The notes beneath the pieces are model-generated. The model was not told the origin of the DNA, searched no databases, and saw only the letters and a program-made list of their open reading frames with translations. DNA of 64,000 nt. Origin: G963677085 sp963677085. Its GTDB lineage: Bacteria; Planctomycetota; Planctomycetia; Pirellulales; Thermoguttaceae. This document shows positions 37,207-46,743 of this stretch, one piece after another. The DNA is taken from positions 4,402,001 to 4,466,000 of the forward strand of contig CAXXFH010000004.1 in the NCBI GenBank assembly GCA_963677085.2, read 5' to 3'. The position numbers and the translations under genes are program-made. Every line of letters starts with the position of its first letter. Position 1 is the stretch's first letter.

Positions 37207-38148
37207 ATGGCGAACTTCACTGCGGCGACCGATTGTTGGTTCATCACCGGGGCGACGGCCTCGGGCAAGACGGCCGTGGCCGTGGAACTAGCCCAACGAA
37301 TAGACGCCGAGATCGTCTCGCTCGACTCGATGGCCCTCTATCGCCACATGGACATTGGCACGGCCAAACCGCGTCCCGGAGAGCGTGGCCCGATCGCCCA
37401 TCATCTGATCGACGTGATCGAGCCGCACGAAGAATACAGCGTGGCCCAGTATGTGGCGGCGGCCGAAAAGTGTATCCATGAGATCAAAGCCCGGGGACGC
37501 GAAGTGCTTTTCGTGGGCGGAACGCCGCTGTATCTGAAAGGCCTGTTGCGGGGGCTCTTCGAAGGGCCTCCGGCCGACTGGGAATTTCGCCATCGCCTGC
37601 GAGACGAAGCCCAACAGCACGAACCCGGCTGGCTACACGAGCAACTCGCCGCCGTCGACCCCAAGGCGGCTGCCCGACTGCACGCCAACGACACGCGGCG
37701 GCTGATCCGCGCGCTCGAGGTATACGAAAAGTCGGGCATGCCGATCAGCCAGTTGCAGCAGCAATTCGACCGGGGCCGCCCGGCCGACGAGTGTCGCGTG
37801 TTCGTGCTCAACTGGCCCCGCCAGGTGTTACACCAGCGAATCAACCGGCGCGTCGACGCCATGTTCGCCGAAGGCCTGATTGACGAAGTCTGCACGCTGC
37901 TCGACAAGCCAGAACCGCTTAGCCGCACGGCGCGCAAGGCAGTCGGCTATCGCGAGGTAATCGAACACCTCGACGGCCGGCACACGCTGGAGGAAACCGT
38001 CGAACTAGTCAAGCAGCACACCCGACAGTTGGCCAAACGCCAAAACACCTGGTTCCGCAGCCTGGAAGAATGCCGCTTCGTGCCGATCCACGGGGAGTTG
38101 GACCCTGTGAAATACGCCGAACGCATCGTCGCGATGACTCAACAATAA
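37207..38148 (+). CDS. miaA: tRNA dimethylallyltransferase
   Basis: A 313-residue enzyme that adds a dimethylallyl group to A37 of tRNAs reading UNN codons. The P-loop is FITGATASGKTAVAVELA. Family motifs include EIVSLDSMALYRHMDIGTAKP, HHLIDVIEPHEEYSVAQY, LFVGGTPLYLKGLLRGLF and KQHTRQLAKRQNTWFR. The ATG at 37207 is used; the same frame allows a TTG at 37198. It is divergent from hisE. Confidence 0.95.
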   Translation: MANFTAATDCWFITGATASGKTAVAVELAQRIDAEIVSLDSMALYRHMDIGTAKPRPGERGPIAHHLIDVIEPHEEYSVAQYVAAAEKCIHEIKARGREVLFVGGTPLYLKGLLRGLFEGPPADWEFRHRLRDEAQQHEPGWLHEQLAAVDPKAAARLHANDTRRLIRALEVYEKSGMPISQLQQQFDRGRPADECRVFVLNWPRQVLHQRINRRVDAMFAEGLIDEVCTLLDKPEPLSRTARKAVGYREVIEHLDGRHTLEETVELVKQHTRQLAKRQNTWFRSLEECRFVPIHGELDPVKYAERIVAMTQQ

Positions 38149-38204
38149 AGCTTTTTGAGAGCCAATGGCCGGTATGAGTCAGCAGTCTCGGAAAGAATTG
38201 AAGG

Positions 38205-38271
38205 GATCTCGCAAAGGCGCCAAGACGCAAAGAAAAGTGGTTTCTTTGCGTCTTGGCGCCTTTGCGAGATC
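38205..38271. repeat. 31-bp perfect inverted repeat with 5-base loop
   Basis: The left arm at 38205-38235 begins GATCTCGCAAAGGCGCC, and the right arm at 38241-38271 is its exact reverse complement, ending GGCGCCTTTGCGAGATC. The loop is AGTGG. It lies in the 294-bp gap between the end of miaA and the end of the convergent ADP-ribosylglycohydrolase gene, and may stop transcription from both. No T-run typical of a classical terminator follows. Confidence 0.9.
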
Positions 38272-38442
38272 TATCTTTGGTTTTGGACAGAATGCCAATA
38301 TTGCATTATTGGGCCCTGCATTGCTTGTGGAACGAGGGCGACCAACGGGAGCCCGGTTTCCCGGGGCAGGACGCAAGGAAGTGTTCCACAATCAACCACG
38401 GAACCAATAATGGCTGATCTCGTGGAACCTACGCTGCAGGCA

Positions 38443-39519
38443 TCAGTACGGTGGCAATAGTCGCCTGAATCCATGGAATAATACGACGATCAGAAACACG
38501 ACGTTCCTCAACAATACGCCGACTAATGGCAGACTTACGGGATGCATCGTCTTTTCTGCGTTATCTGGCTGTGAAACCTGGCTGGCCAAGCGTTGCATCC
38601 ATTGGATGGTACGCGGCCATTCCCACAAGTTGTCGAGCCACTCACGGGGAATTCCATCTTTTCCCATCCCGGCCCCAACAACTCCTCCGACGATGGCTGC
38701 TGTCGTGTCCGTATCACCTCCGCATGAGATGACCTCCATGACCGCATTACGGAAGTCCGTTCGGTTACGAAGACAGGCGTGGATTGCTACGGGGACGGTA
38801 TGGTAAACGTACCCAGATACTCCCCGTGTCTGGCCGAGTGAATCGGCAAACTCCTGACTCGACTTCTGGGCGGCCACGCTACAAACTGCTTGGTCTAATA
38901 AGGCCAGCAGTTCGTCTGCTGAGTCGTTTGCGAACAGTTGTCGCAACTGACTCATGTAATGGGGGCCATTATCCAGTGTGCCCTGGCCTGCCATATGAGC
39001 GGCAACGGCAATTGCCATTGCCCCGTACTCTGCCTTGGGATCGGTGTGAGTTAGTCGTGTCGAAACGCGGACAAACCGTCGTAACTGTCCCATGTCCTCA
39101 ATGGCGGCTCCCAGGACTGCGCTTCGCATTGCTGGTCCGTTTCCGGCCGAAAACACTCCGCTATGGTAAGGTGAAACCCCACAACACAACTTCAACGTTG
39201 CCTTCAGCGTTGCCAAGCCCACGCCAGCAGGCAAACCCAGGAGCCATATTCGCATCCGAGTTGCGAGATTGCGAATGAATGCTCCTTCGTTGTTTCCTGA
39301 GGCAAGCAATGCCTGAAGGACCATACAGGAGTGTTCTGTATCATCCGACACCATTCCCCGCCTCAGCAAGAAGCGGTAGCGATCTGGTTTGCCAAGAAGT
39401 CGTTCTGCTCGACGACACGAAAGACCTTCGTAAGGTAAACCCAGTGCATCGCCGACGGCTGTTCCTAGAAGTGCTCCTTCAACGGCAACATGACGAGGGA
39501 TGAGTGACGGACGTTCCAT
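38443..39519 (-). CDS. ADP-ribosylglycohydrolase family protein
   Basis: A 358-residue protein of the DraG/ARH fold, which removes ADP-ribose from proteins or nucleic acids. The binuclear metal site motifs are all present: ALLGTAVGDALGLPYEG, GMVSDDTEHSCMVLQALL and CGGDTDTTAAIVGGVVGAG. SRLTHTDPKAEYGAMAIAVAAH is typical of the family. The C-terminus has a hydrophobic segment, LLRNVVFLIVVLFHGF, that could anchor it to the membrane, an unusual addition. The frame also allows a GTG start at 39537. By eye the base composition is less GC-rich than neighbouring genes, which hints at recent acquisition. Confidence 0.85.
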   Translation of the reverse strand: MERPSLIPRHVAVEGALLGTAVGDALGLPYEGLSCRRAERLLGKPDRYRFLLRRGMVSDDTEHSCMVLQALLASGNNEGAFIRNLATRMRIWLLGLPAGVGLATLKATLKLCCGVSPYHSGVFSAGNGPAMRSAVLGAAIEDMGQLRRFVRVSTRLTHTDPKAEYGAMAIAVAAHMAGQGTLDNGPHYMSQLRQLFANDSADELLALLDQAVCSVAAQKSSQEFADSLGQTRGVSGYVYHTVPVAIHACLRNRTDFRNAVMEVISCGGDTDTTAAIVGGVVGAGMGKDGIPREWLDNLWEWPRTIQWMQRLASQVSQPDNAEKTMHPVSLPLVGVLLRNVVFLIVVLFHGFRRLLPPY

Positions 39520-39573
39520 CTCTTCTGCCGCTGGCACCTAACTAACGCCGCACTTCGCACGACCGGCTATGGT

Positions 39574-40446
39574 CTATTCCCTCGGCGGCTTATCGCTTTT
39601 CTTCTCAGCTAACGCGGCTTCAATCGAGCGGGCGACCTGCTCGCCGAGCCGGTCGTAGCCGGGGCCGCCGAAATGTACGTCGTGGGGATTCTGGTACTTC
39701 GCCAAGTCGGGCAGAATCCAGTTGTAGAGGTCGTCGGTTGCGACGGCGTGACGCTGCATCACCCGGGCGGCCACTTCGTTGCGATTCACTAAGTCGGCGT
39801 TGGAACCCCCGTGGTAGTCTTCGGCGATCGGCGTGGTGCTGGCCCAAACGACGGTGGCCCCGGTGGCCTTGAGCCGTTTGACGAGTTCTTCCAAGCGCTG
39901 TTCGTAAACGTCCAGAGGCGTCTTGCGGTCGTGGATGCCGAAGTTGAAGTGGATTACGTCCCAGTGGCCGTCACCAAGCCAGACGGGAAGTTTTTTGAGG
40001 CCGTTGGATGTGGGGCCACAATTTTCTGGGGCGCGATGAACATTGACCTTGCCGGCCAACTGTTTGCGGACCGCCCGAGTGTAGCCGCGCGAGATCGAAT
40101 CGCCGATCAGCAGCACGCGGGGAAGGCCCGGGGTGTCTTCCACGTAGTCCCAAGCCGTTTCATGCCCAGCGACTTTGGCCTTTTTGTAGAGCGGCAGATA
40201 AAACCCGCCGAGGTTCTCTTCGAGCACCGTTTCCCACGCCTGTTGCTCGGGCGACAGGCTGGCTTTCCACTTCGCAAACCGCTGGTCGACCGTATCCTCG
40301 GTAGCCGATTTCTTCGCGGCAGCCTCCTGGGCGTTGGTCGGCTCGGCCGCCGATGCCGGGCGAATGACGACGGTCGTCGCAGCGAACGTCGAAAGGCTCA
40401 AGAGGGTGGCGAACAAAAAAGTCGTCGGCTTGCGGTGGAACATCAT
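39574..40446 (-). CDS. Exported SGNH/GDSL-family hydrolase
   Basis: A 290-residue protein with signal peptide (TTFLFATLLSLSTFAATTVV). SGNH blocks are RVLLIGDSISRGYTRAV (block I nucleophile serine), GPTSNG, FNFGIHDRKT (block III asparagine region) and PHDVHFGGPGYDRLG (catalytic Asp-His). Such enzymes are esterases or lipases, often acting on acetylated polysaccharides. The substrate is unknown. Two ATG codons in a row are possible at 40446 and 40443. The 217-bp region upstream, before topA, is A/T-rich with repeated phrases like GAAATACGAA and shows no gene. Confidence 0.85.
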   Translation of the reverse strand: MMFHRKPTTFLFATLLSLSTFAATTVVIRPASAAEPTNAQEAAAKKSATEDTVDQRFAKWKASLSPEQQAWETVLEENLGGFYLPLYKKAKVAGHETAWDYVEDTPGLPRVLLIGDSISRGYTRAVRKQLAGKVNVHRAPENCGPTSNGLKKLPVWLGDGHWDVIHFNFGIHDRKTPLDVYEQRLEELVKRLKATGATVVWASTTPIAEDYHGGSNADLVNRNEVAARVMQRHAVATDDLYNWILPDLAKYQNPHDVHFGGPGYDRLGEQVARSIEAALAEKKSDKPPRE

Positions 40447-40663
40447 GGCAGGCAGAACCTTCGGGAAGAAGTTGTACGCGGTTCAAAAGGGAAATCCGAA
40501 ATACGAATCTCAAAATACGAAACAAATCTCAAACGAGAAATAGGAAATGTCCCAAACCGCTTTGCAGACGTGCCGACCCAGCGGCCATGTCTTGGTAATT
40601 GGCGATTTCCGTAATTTGAATTTGTTTCGGATTTGCGTAATTTACCGCGCGACCCTCGATAGG

Positions 40664-43429
40664 TCAAAACGGCGCCTCATCGGCGTCGGCCGCTTCTTCC
40701 TGGGCGACTTTCTTCGTAGTGGTTTTTTTCTTCGTTGCCTTTTTCTTTGCCGCTTTTTTCTTGGTGGCCTTCTTCTTGGTCGTTTTCTTCTTAGCGGTCT
40801 TTTTCTTGGTGGTCTTTTTCGCTGCCTTGCGCGTTGAGGGGCCCTTTTCGGCACGGATTTTCAATAGATCGAGGGCAACCTCGAGGGTGACGTCTTCTAC
40901 GGTTGTTCCCCGCGGCAACGAAGCGTTCGTCTCACCGTCGGTCACGTACGGCCCGTAGCGGCCTTCGAGCAATTGCACCGGATTGCCAGTAACCGGCGAC
41001 GCCTCGAAGACCTTGATCGGTTCTTTCGTTCGCCCAGCACCGCGGCGTTGTTTGGGCTGGGCCAGCAGTTCCAGAGCCTGTTGGAGTGTTACATCCAACG
41101 GCGAGATTTCGGCCGGCAACGAGCGGCTTTCCTCGCCCGACTTTACGTAGGGTCCGTAGCGACCGTTGAAAACCATCACCGGTTCGTGCGTCTCGGGGTG
41201 TTCGCCCAAGGTGCGCGGCAAGGTGAGCAGCTTCAACGCGGTTGCCAGATCGACGTCTTCGGCGTTCATGCCCTTCAGCAGCGACGCATTCTGTGGCTTC
41301 TCGTCGTCTTCGGCCGTTCCCCGTTGAACGTAGGGTCCGAAGCGGCCGACCTTGACGAACACCGGCTTGTGCGTGTCGGGACAAATCCCCAACGGCTCGT
41401 CGCCCTTCTCGGCATTGTCGAGCAGTTCGAGCGCCTTGTTGACAGTCAATTCGTCGGGCGGCATGTCTTCCGGCAAACTCGCGCGACGTTCGCCCTGCTG
41501 GAGAAACGGCCCGTAACGCCCCACGCGGACGACAATCTCTTCGGTGTTCGCCGACTGTCCTGCTTCCGGCTTACCGACTCGCACCTGGCAAACGTCGCGA
41601 GCGTCGATCTCGTCGACCTTGTTTTTGAGCTGCTCTTTGAGGCCGGGATGGTCATTGCCAAAGTAAAACGACTGCAAATACTGCAAGTGGTCGAGTTCGC
41701 CCCGGCTGATGGCGTCTAGCTCGTCTTCCATTTCGGCCGTGAACTGGTAGTCGACCAGATCGGACAAATGTGACTCCAGCAACGAGGTTACTGCAAACGC
41801 CGTCCACGTGGGCACCAGCACATTGCCGCGACGGATCTTGAATACGTAGTTGCGTGCCAAGATCGTGTCGATAATCGAGGCGTAGGTGCTCGGGCGCCCG
41901 ATGCCCAAGCGTTCGAGCTCGCGGGTGAGCGAGGCTTCGCTGAAGCGATTGGGCGGTTGCGTGGTGTGGCTCTTGGCTTCGAACTGCTGGCAGGTCAACG
42001 CTTCGCCGATGGCAACGTTGGGCAAAACGGCTTCGCGGTCGGCCAGTTGGGCCTCGGGATCGTCGGAACCTTCGACATAAGCACGGAGGAAACCGGGAAA
42101 ATCGATGGTCCTTCCGCTGACCTGAAAAACGGCGCCATCGACCTCCACGGTAATCGTAATTCGGTGCCCTCGCGCGTCGGCCATTTGGCTGGCGACGGTT
42201 CGTTTCCAGATCAGGTCGTAAAGCTTGAACTGGTCGGCCGTGAGATCGCTGCGCAGTTTGTCGGGCAGGTCGAAGGGGTGGCCCGCCGGACGGATCGCTT
42301 CGTGAGCCTCTTGGGCGTTTTTCACTTTGGTCTGATACGTTCGCGGTTGCTCGGGCAGGTAGTCGTTGCCGTATTGCGAACGCACCAGGTCGCGGGCCGC
42401 TTCCACGGCCACGGCGGCCAGGTTGGTCGAGTCGGTACGCATGTAGGTGATGTGCCCCGTCTCATAGAGGCTTTGCGCCACCTGCATGGTGTGCCGTGCC
42501 GTGAAGCCGTATTTCCGGTTGGCTTCCTGCTGTAGTGTACTGGTTGTAAACGGTGGGTAGGGTCGGGTGGTGTAGGGTTTGTCTTCCAGGTTGGCCACAT
42601 GGGAGGTGGCCCCGTCGAGTCGCGCCGCTAAGTCGGCGGCCTGTTGCTCGTTGAGCTGTAGCAGTTCCGGGTCTTTGAGCTTTCCGGTGGCCGAGTCGAA
42701 GTCGCGGCTGCTGGGTACGCGATGGCCATCGACCGAAACCAGCGCGGCCTGGAAATTCTCGCCGCTCGACTTGGCAAACAATCCGAGCAGGTCCCAATAG
42801 GTGGCCGACACAAAGGCCATCCGTTGCCGCTCGCGCTCGACGATCAATCGCACGGCAACGCTCTGCACCCGACCGGCCGAAAGCTTGGGGCGAACCTTGC
42901 GCCACAGAAGGGGCGAGACGTCGTAGCCGTAGAGCCGGTCGACGATGCGGCGCACTTCTTGCGCACGGACTAGATCGCTGTCGATTTCGCGAGGGTGTTC
43001 TAGGGCGTTGTGGATCGCCTCTTTGGTGATCTCGTGGAACACGAGCCGGCGGACGGGTACCTTCGGCTTGAGCACTTCGCAAAGGTGCCAACTGATGGCC
43101 TCTCCCTCGCGGTCTTCGTCGGTCGCCAGATAAAGGTTTGTGGCTTCCTTCAGCAGGGACTTGAGTTTTTTGACCTGCTGGCTCTTCTCCTTGGGAACAA
43201 CGTAAACGGGCTCGAATTTCTCGTTGACGTTCACACCCAGGTAAGCCCAATCCTCTCCCTTGAAGCATTCGGGTACCTCTTTGGCCCCTTGCGGCAAGTC
43301 GCGGATATGGCCGATACTGGCCTCGACCGCAAAATCGCTGCCCAAGAACTTGCTAATTGTTCGGGCTTTGGCCGGCGATTCGACGATCACCAAGGACTTA
43401 CCACCGTTGGCAGAGGACTTTTTCGCCAT
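40664..43429 (-). CDS. topA: DNA topoisomerase I with lysine-rich tail
   Basis: A 921-residue type IA topoisomerase that relaxes negative supercoils. The toprim domain starts LVIVESPAKARTISKFLG and has YLATDEDREGEAISWHL. The active-site tyrosine is in TGHITYMRTDSTN. LERLGIGRPSTYASII marks the core. The C-terminus carries at least four topoisomerase C-terminal repeats of the form GRYGPY..G..NASLP, instead of the four-cysteine zinc fingers of the Escherichia coli enzyme. It ends in about 45 residues of K/T/A repeats (KKKTAKKKTTKKK) that should bind DNA non-specifically. It is divergent from the PpiD-like gene. Confidence 0.96.
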   Translation of the reverse strand: MAKKSSANGGKSLVIVESPAKARTISKFLGSDFAVEASIGHIRDLPQGAKEVPECFKGEDWAYLGVNVNEKFEPVYVVPKEKSQQVKKLKSLLKEATNLYLATDEDREGEAISWHLCEVLKPKVPVRRLVFHEITKEAIHNALEHPREIDSDLVRAQEVRRIVDRLYGYDVSPLLWRKVRPKLSAGRVQSVAVRLIVERERQRMAFVSATYWDLLGLFAKSSGENFQAALVSVDGHRVPSSRDFDSATGKLKDPELLQLNEQQAADLAARLDGATSHVANLEDKPYTTRPYPPFTTSTLQQEANRKYGFTARHTMQVAQSLYETGHITYMRTDSTNLAAVAVEAARDLVRSQYGNDYLPEQPRTYQTKVKNAQEAHEAIRPAGHPFDLPDKLRSDLTADQFKLYDLIWKRTVASQMADARGHRITITVEVDGAVFQVSGRTIDFPGFLRAYVEGSDDPEAQLADREAVLPNVAIGEALTCQQFEAKSHTTQPPNRFSEASLTRELERLGIGRPSTYASIIDTILARNYVFKIRRGNVLVPTWTAFAVTSLLESHLSDLVDYQFTAEMEDELDAISRGELDHLQYLQSFYFGNDHPGLKEQLKNKVDEIDARDVCQVRVGKPEAGQSANTEEIVVRVGRYGPFLQQGERRASLPEDMPPDELTVNKALELLDNAEKGDEPLGICPDTHKPVFVKVGRFGPYVQRGTAEDDEKPQNASLLKGMNAEDVDLATALKLLTLPRTLGEHPETHEPVMVFNGRYGPYVKSGEESRSLPAEISPLDVTLQQALELLAQPKQRRGAGRTKEPIKVFEASPVTGNPVQLLEGRYGPYVTDGETNASLPRGTTVEDVTLEVALDLLKIRAEKGPSTRKAAKKTTKKKTAKKKTTKKKATKKKAAKKKATKKKTTTKKVAQEEAADADEAPF

Positions 43430-43847
43430 AGTAATCTCGGGAATTTAGGAAGTCTGGTTGGACCGTCACTACCTATCAGCAATTTGCAGTGGAGAACGTG
43501 AGCCCCGCGTGCCAGCGCCCAATTATCGTTGCATTCCACCTGATCCGCGAAATGCAAAGGCCTGGAATTTTACCAGCCACGATCACCAATGCAATCTGTC
43601 ACGCCGTTTTGGGATTGCATCAAGCCGAATCCCCCTTAAAATTGCCGGATTCGGGCCGTACTGCGTATAGTGACACCAATACTACCCAGCCGGCCCACCT
43701 GTCAAGCCGACTTGACCTGAATCCCCTTACGCCGTAGGGAGAGCTCACGCGGTCGGCAACGGACAGATAATCGATGTGTTTGTGTAGACTGGATTTACGA
43801 TTCACCGCGGCTTTTCGCAACCCCCTCATAAGAAGGTATACGTCCCT
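43430..43847. other. Divergent promoter region between topA and the SurA/PpiD-like gene
   Basis: 418 bp with no gene. It should hold the promoters for both flanking genes. TTGACC at 43712-43717 is a possible -35, but no good -10 lies 17 bp away. No ribosome site stronger than AAGAAGG (near 43830) was seen. Confidence 0.35.
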
Positions 43848-46388
43848 ATGGCAAGTCCATTTCGTATCTTTCGCAAGCATCAAAAGGTCATGATTGCCAC
43901 GCTCTGCGGACTGGCGATGGTGGCGTTCGTGTTTCTAGATCCCCGGATTCTCGATAGTCTCAGTGGCGGCGGGGACCGCAATCCTGTCATCGCGAAGACC
44001 ACCAAGTATGGCAAGCTGCGTGCCCGCGAAGTAGAGCAACTGCGGCAGAAGCATCAAACGTTGACCGCCTTTTTGGCCAGGCTGCAGCAGCAGGTACTTC
44101 AAGAGGGGGGGCAAGGTCAAGCCGTCATGATGTTCGAACGGCAGGTTGGCCCGTCCACCGAGGAGAACGTCGTCAACACCTGGCTCCATGTAGAACACGC
44201 CAAGCGTCTTGGCTTGGTGGTGAGCAATGAAGCGGTAAACCAGGTGTTGCGCGAGCTTTCCGAGGATCGCCTCAACACGGTTCAATTGACTAATCTGATC
44301 AAGGGAGTGGGCGTAGGGCAAGTTCAACTGTTTGAACTTTTTCGCCACGAAATGTTGGCCCTGCAACTTGCGCGGATGTTTGAACTGAGCTTGCAGGCGA
44401 CCACGCCCGGCCAGCGCTGGGACTACTACACGCGTTTGCGGCGTGAAACGGTTGCCCAAACGATTGCTGTTCCCGTGGCTAACTTCGTCGACGAGATAGC
44501 CGATCCCGGCGACGAGCAACTGAAGGCCTTTTTCGAGGAGCACAAGGATCAATACGCACAACCCAGCTCTCCGGAGCCGGGGTTCCGTGTGCCACACCGT
44601 GTAGCGGTGAAGTACTTTCAGGCAGATGCCGAGGCGTTCCGCTCGCCGGAGGTCATCACCGACGAAGAAGTCCGCGCCGAATACGAGAAGAATAAAGACG
44701 AGTGGGACCGGCGTTTGACCGAGATGCAGGAACGTCGCCAGAAGGCATCGCAGGCGAACCAGAACCTGGAGAAGGCAGTCGATCAGGCCACGGGCGAGAC
44801 CGGCTCGACGCCAGCCAAATCCCAAACTCCCGAATCCCAAACTCCCGAATCCCAGCCCGACGCTACCAAGCAACCCAACAAAGAGCAACCGGCGGTGCCC
44901 GCCACGGAAGATGGCGCGGCGAAGACTTCCGAAGCATCGGAAATGGCGGAACCAGCGGCAGAAAAACCGGCCGAAACGACTGACGCTGCCAAGGGCGATG
45001 GGAAGGACGCTACGAAGCAACCCGCCGAAGAAGCCCCCAAGCAGGATGGCGAGGAGGGCAGCAAAGACGATGGCCCGAAGGACGACGAGCAGAAGACGTC
45101 GGCCGTTGAGTCGGCCTCGCCTTTCCGGCTGACAGCCCTATTGCAGGAGGAAGCGGCGGCGGCAGAAGAGAAGCCGACAGAAGAGAAGCCGGCAGAAGAG
45201 AAGTCGGCGGAAGAGAAGTCGGCGGAAGAGAAGTCGGCGGAAGAGAAGCCGGGTGATGCCGAGATGTCGCAGCCCGAGGCCTCGCCGGCGACGCCCGCGA
45301 GTGAAGAAGCAACGCAGCCCGAGCCGGCTACTCCCGTGCCGACTGCTTCGCCGGCAGCCGACGCGTCTCCGGCGGCCGATTCAAAGCCTGCCAAGGAAGC
45401 GGAGCCGGAAGACCCGTTGAAGGGAGAACTCGGCGATGCCATCCGAAACCGCTTGGCCTACGAGAAGATCGAACAGGCGTTTTCCGATCTGCAAAACGTC
45501 GTGCTGGAGTATCGTACGGCCCTGGCAAACCAGTTGGCGGCCAAGGTTAAAGGGCGTAAGCCCAAGCCGGTCGACGAGCCGGACTACGAAGCGTTGGCCA
45601 AGCAGTACCACATGACACTCGGCCAGACGCCGTTGATCTCTCCTTTGCAGTTGGCCGACTACCCGATTGGGCAGTCGTATGTTCTCGATGCGAGGCAAAT
45701 GTTTGGCCAGTATGCCTTCCAGAGCAATTGGCCCGTCAACCTCACGGCCAAGTCGATGGACCTTTCCGGCCATCAGTACCTGTTCTGGAAGACGGAGGAC
45801 GCACCGGAGCGGATTCCGAAATTCGACGAGGAAGGTATCCGCGACGAGGTGTTGCATGCCTGGAAGATGGTCGAGGCACGCAAGTTGGCCCGCGAAAAGG
45901 CCGAGCAACTGGCGACCAAAGCACGCGAAGCCGGCAAACCACTCGATAAAGTTTTTGCCGACGACAAGAGCGTGACGGTGAACGATCCCCCGCCATTTAC
46001 CTGGATGACCTATGGCAGCGTGCCGATGATGCCCTCGCAGCGAAACCCACCTCGGCTGAGCGAAGTGCAGGGCGTGGAGGTGCCGGGCGAGGAGTTCATG
46101 GCCACGGTATTCGACCTGAAGCCGGGCGAAACGGCCGTCGCGATGAACCATCCGCAGACGATTGCCTACGTGGTTCAGCCGCAGAAATTCGAGTTTCGCA
46201 CCCGCAGTGGCGACGATGTGACCTCGGAGAGCGTCATCTGGGAGCAGTTCACCACGGACCGCTACGCCAATTACGCCGCGGTGGCCCAACTCGACCAGAT
46301 TCAGATGTACCGTGCCTGGGAAAAGGAGTTGCGCGACTCGGTGGGCTTCGAGTGGGTTCGCAAGCCGACCAGTCAGCCGCAACAGTAA
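43848..46388 (+). CDS. Membrane-anchored SurA/PpiD N-terminal domain-like protein
   Basis: An 846-residue protein. A single N-terminal transmembrane helix (VMIATLCGLAMVAFVFLDP) is followed by a SurA-N-like helical chaperone region (VNTWLHVEHAKRLGLVVSNEAVNQVLREL). The middle (about residues 300-530) is acidic and low-complexity, with a run of six EEKxx units. The C-terminal part returns to an ordered helical and beta region ending WEKELRDSVGFEWVRKP. A clear parvulin PPIase domain is not visible, so it is PpiD-like in layout only. It probably assists folding of exported proteins. Confidence 0.72.
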   Translation: MASPFRIFRKHQKVMIATLCGLAMVAFVFLDPRILDSLSGGGDRNPVIAKTTKYGKLRAREVEQLRQKHQTLTAFLARLQQQVLQEGGQGQAVMMFERQVGPSTEENVVNTWLHVEHAKRLGLVVSNEAVNQVLRELSEDRLNTVQLTNLIKGVGVGQVQLFELFRHEMLALQLARMFELSLQATTPGQRWDYYTRLRRETVAQTIAVPVANFVDEIADPGDEQLKAFFEEHKDQYAQPSSPEPGFRVPHRVAVKYFQADAEAFRSPEVITDEEVRAEYEKNKDEWDRRLTEMQERRQKASQANQNLEKAVDQATGETGSTPAKSQTPESQTPESQPDATKQPNKEQPAVPATEDGAAKTSEASEMAEPAAEKPAETTDAAKGDGKDATKQPAEEAPKQDGEEGSKDDGPKDDEQKTSAVESASPFRLTALLQEEAAAAEEKPTEEKPAEEKSAEEKSAEEKSAEEKPGDAEMSQPEASPATPASEEATQPEPATPVPTASPAADASPAADSKPAKEAEPEDPLKGELGDAIRNRLAYEKIEQAFSDLQNVVLEYRTALANQLAAKVKGRKPKPVDEPDYEALAKQYHMTLGQTPLISPLQLADYPIGQSYVLDARQMFGQYAFQSNWPVNLTAKSMDLSGHQYLFWKTEDAPERIPKFDEEGIRDEVLHAWKMVEARKLAREKAEQLATKAREAGKPLDKVFADDKSVTVNDPPPFTWMTYGSVPMMPSQRNPPRLSEVQGVEVPGEEFMATVFDLKPGETAVAMNHPQTIAYVVQPQKFEFRTRSGDDVTSESVIWEQFTTDRYANYAAVAQLDQIQMYRAWEKELRDSVGFEWVRKPTSQPQQ
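45165..45254 (+). repeat. 15-bp coding tandem repeat (EEKxx units)
   Basis: Six consecutive 15-bp units of the type GAAGAGAAGYCGRCR inside the PpiD-like gene encode EEKPT, EEKPA, EEKSA three times and EEKPG. They keep the frame and could change copy number by slippage. Confidence 0.9.
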
Positions 46389-46434
46389 CCGGCGTACGTT
46401 GCCGACACGAGACAGGTTTTCTCGGAAACCTTAC

Positions 46435-46565
46435 CCCTCATTCCCACCTTTGCGTGGGAATGGGGGTTCCGACGCTTCGCGTCGCGATCAAAAAAGCGTC
46501 GGCCCGCACTGCGAAGGACGCAGCGCGTCCGATCCTGGGTGCCCATGCGGCAGTGTGGGAACCAG
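46435..46565 (-). repeat. Dispersed ~140-bp hairpin element, copy B (inverted)
   Basis: On the minus strand it begins CTGGTTCCCACACTGC and continues through a GGACGC segment, GCAGTGCG, CGCGACGCGAAGCGTCG and a TTCCCAC hairpin, the same block order as copy A at 25482-25621. It lies between the PpiD-like gene and the tRNA fragment. Confidence 0.8.
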
Positions 46566-46743
46566 AAGGGCCAATGGACTGGACTCCGATCTTGCAGTTC
46601 TCCGGACGGAGGAGGGGGGCAGGTTGACCCTCTTTCGTCGCCAATGGTACACTTTGGGGCAGCCCGTGTTTCATGAAAGGTCTGTTGGGCGGAAGCCTCG
46701 GCATGCCCCCTTGGGTAGAAGCGTTTGCCCGCGTAGCTCAGAG

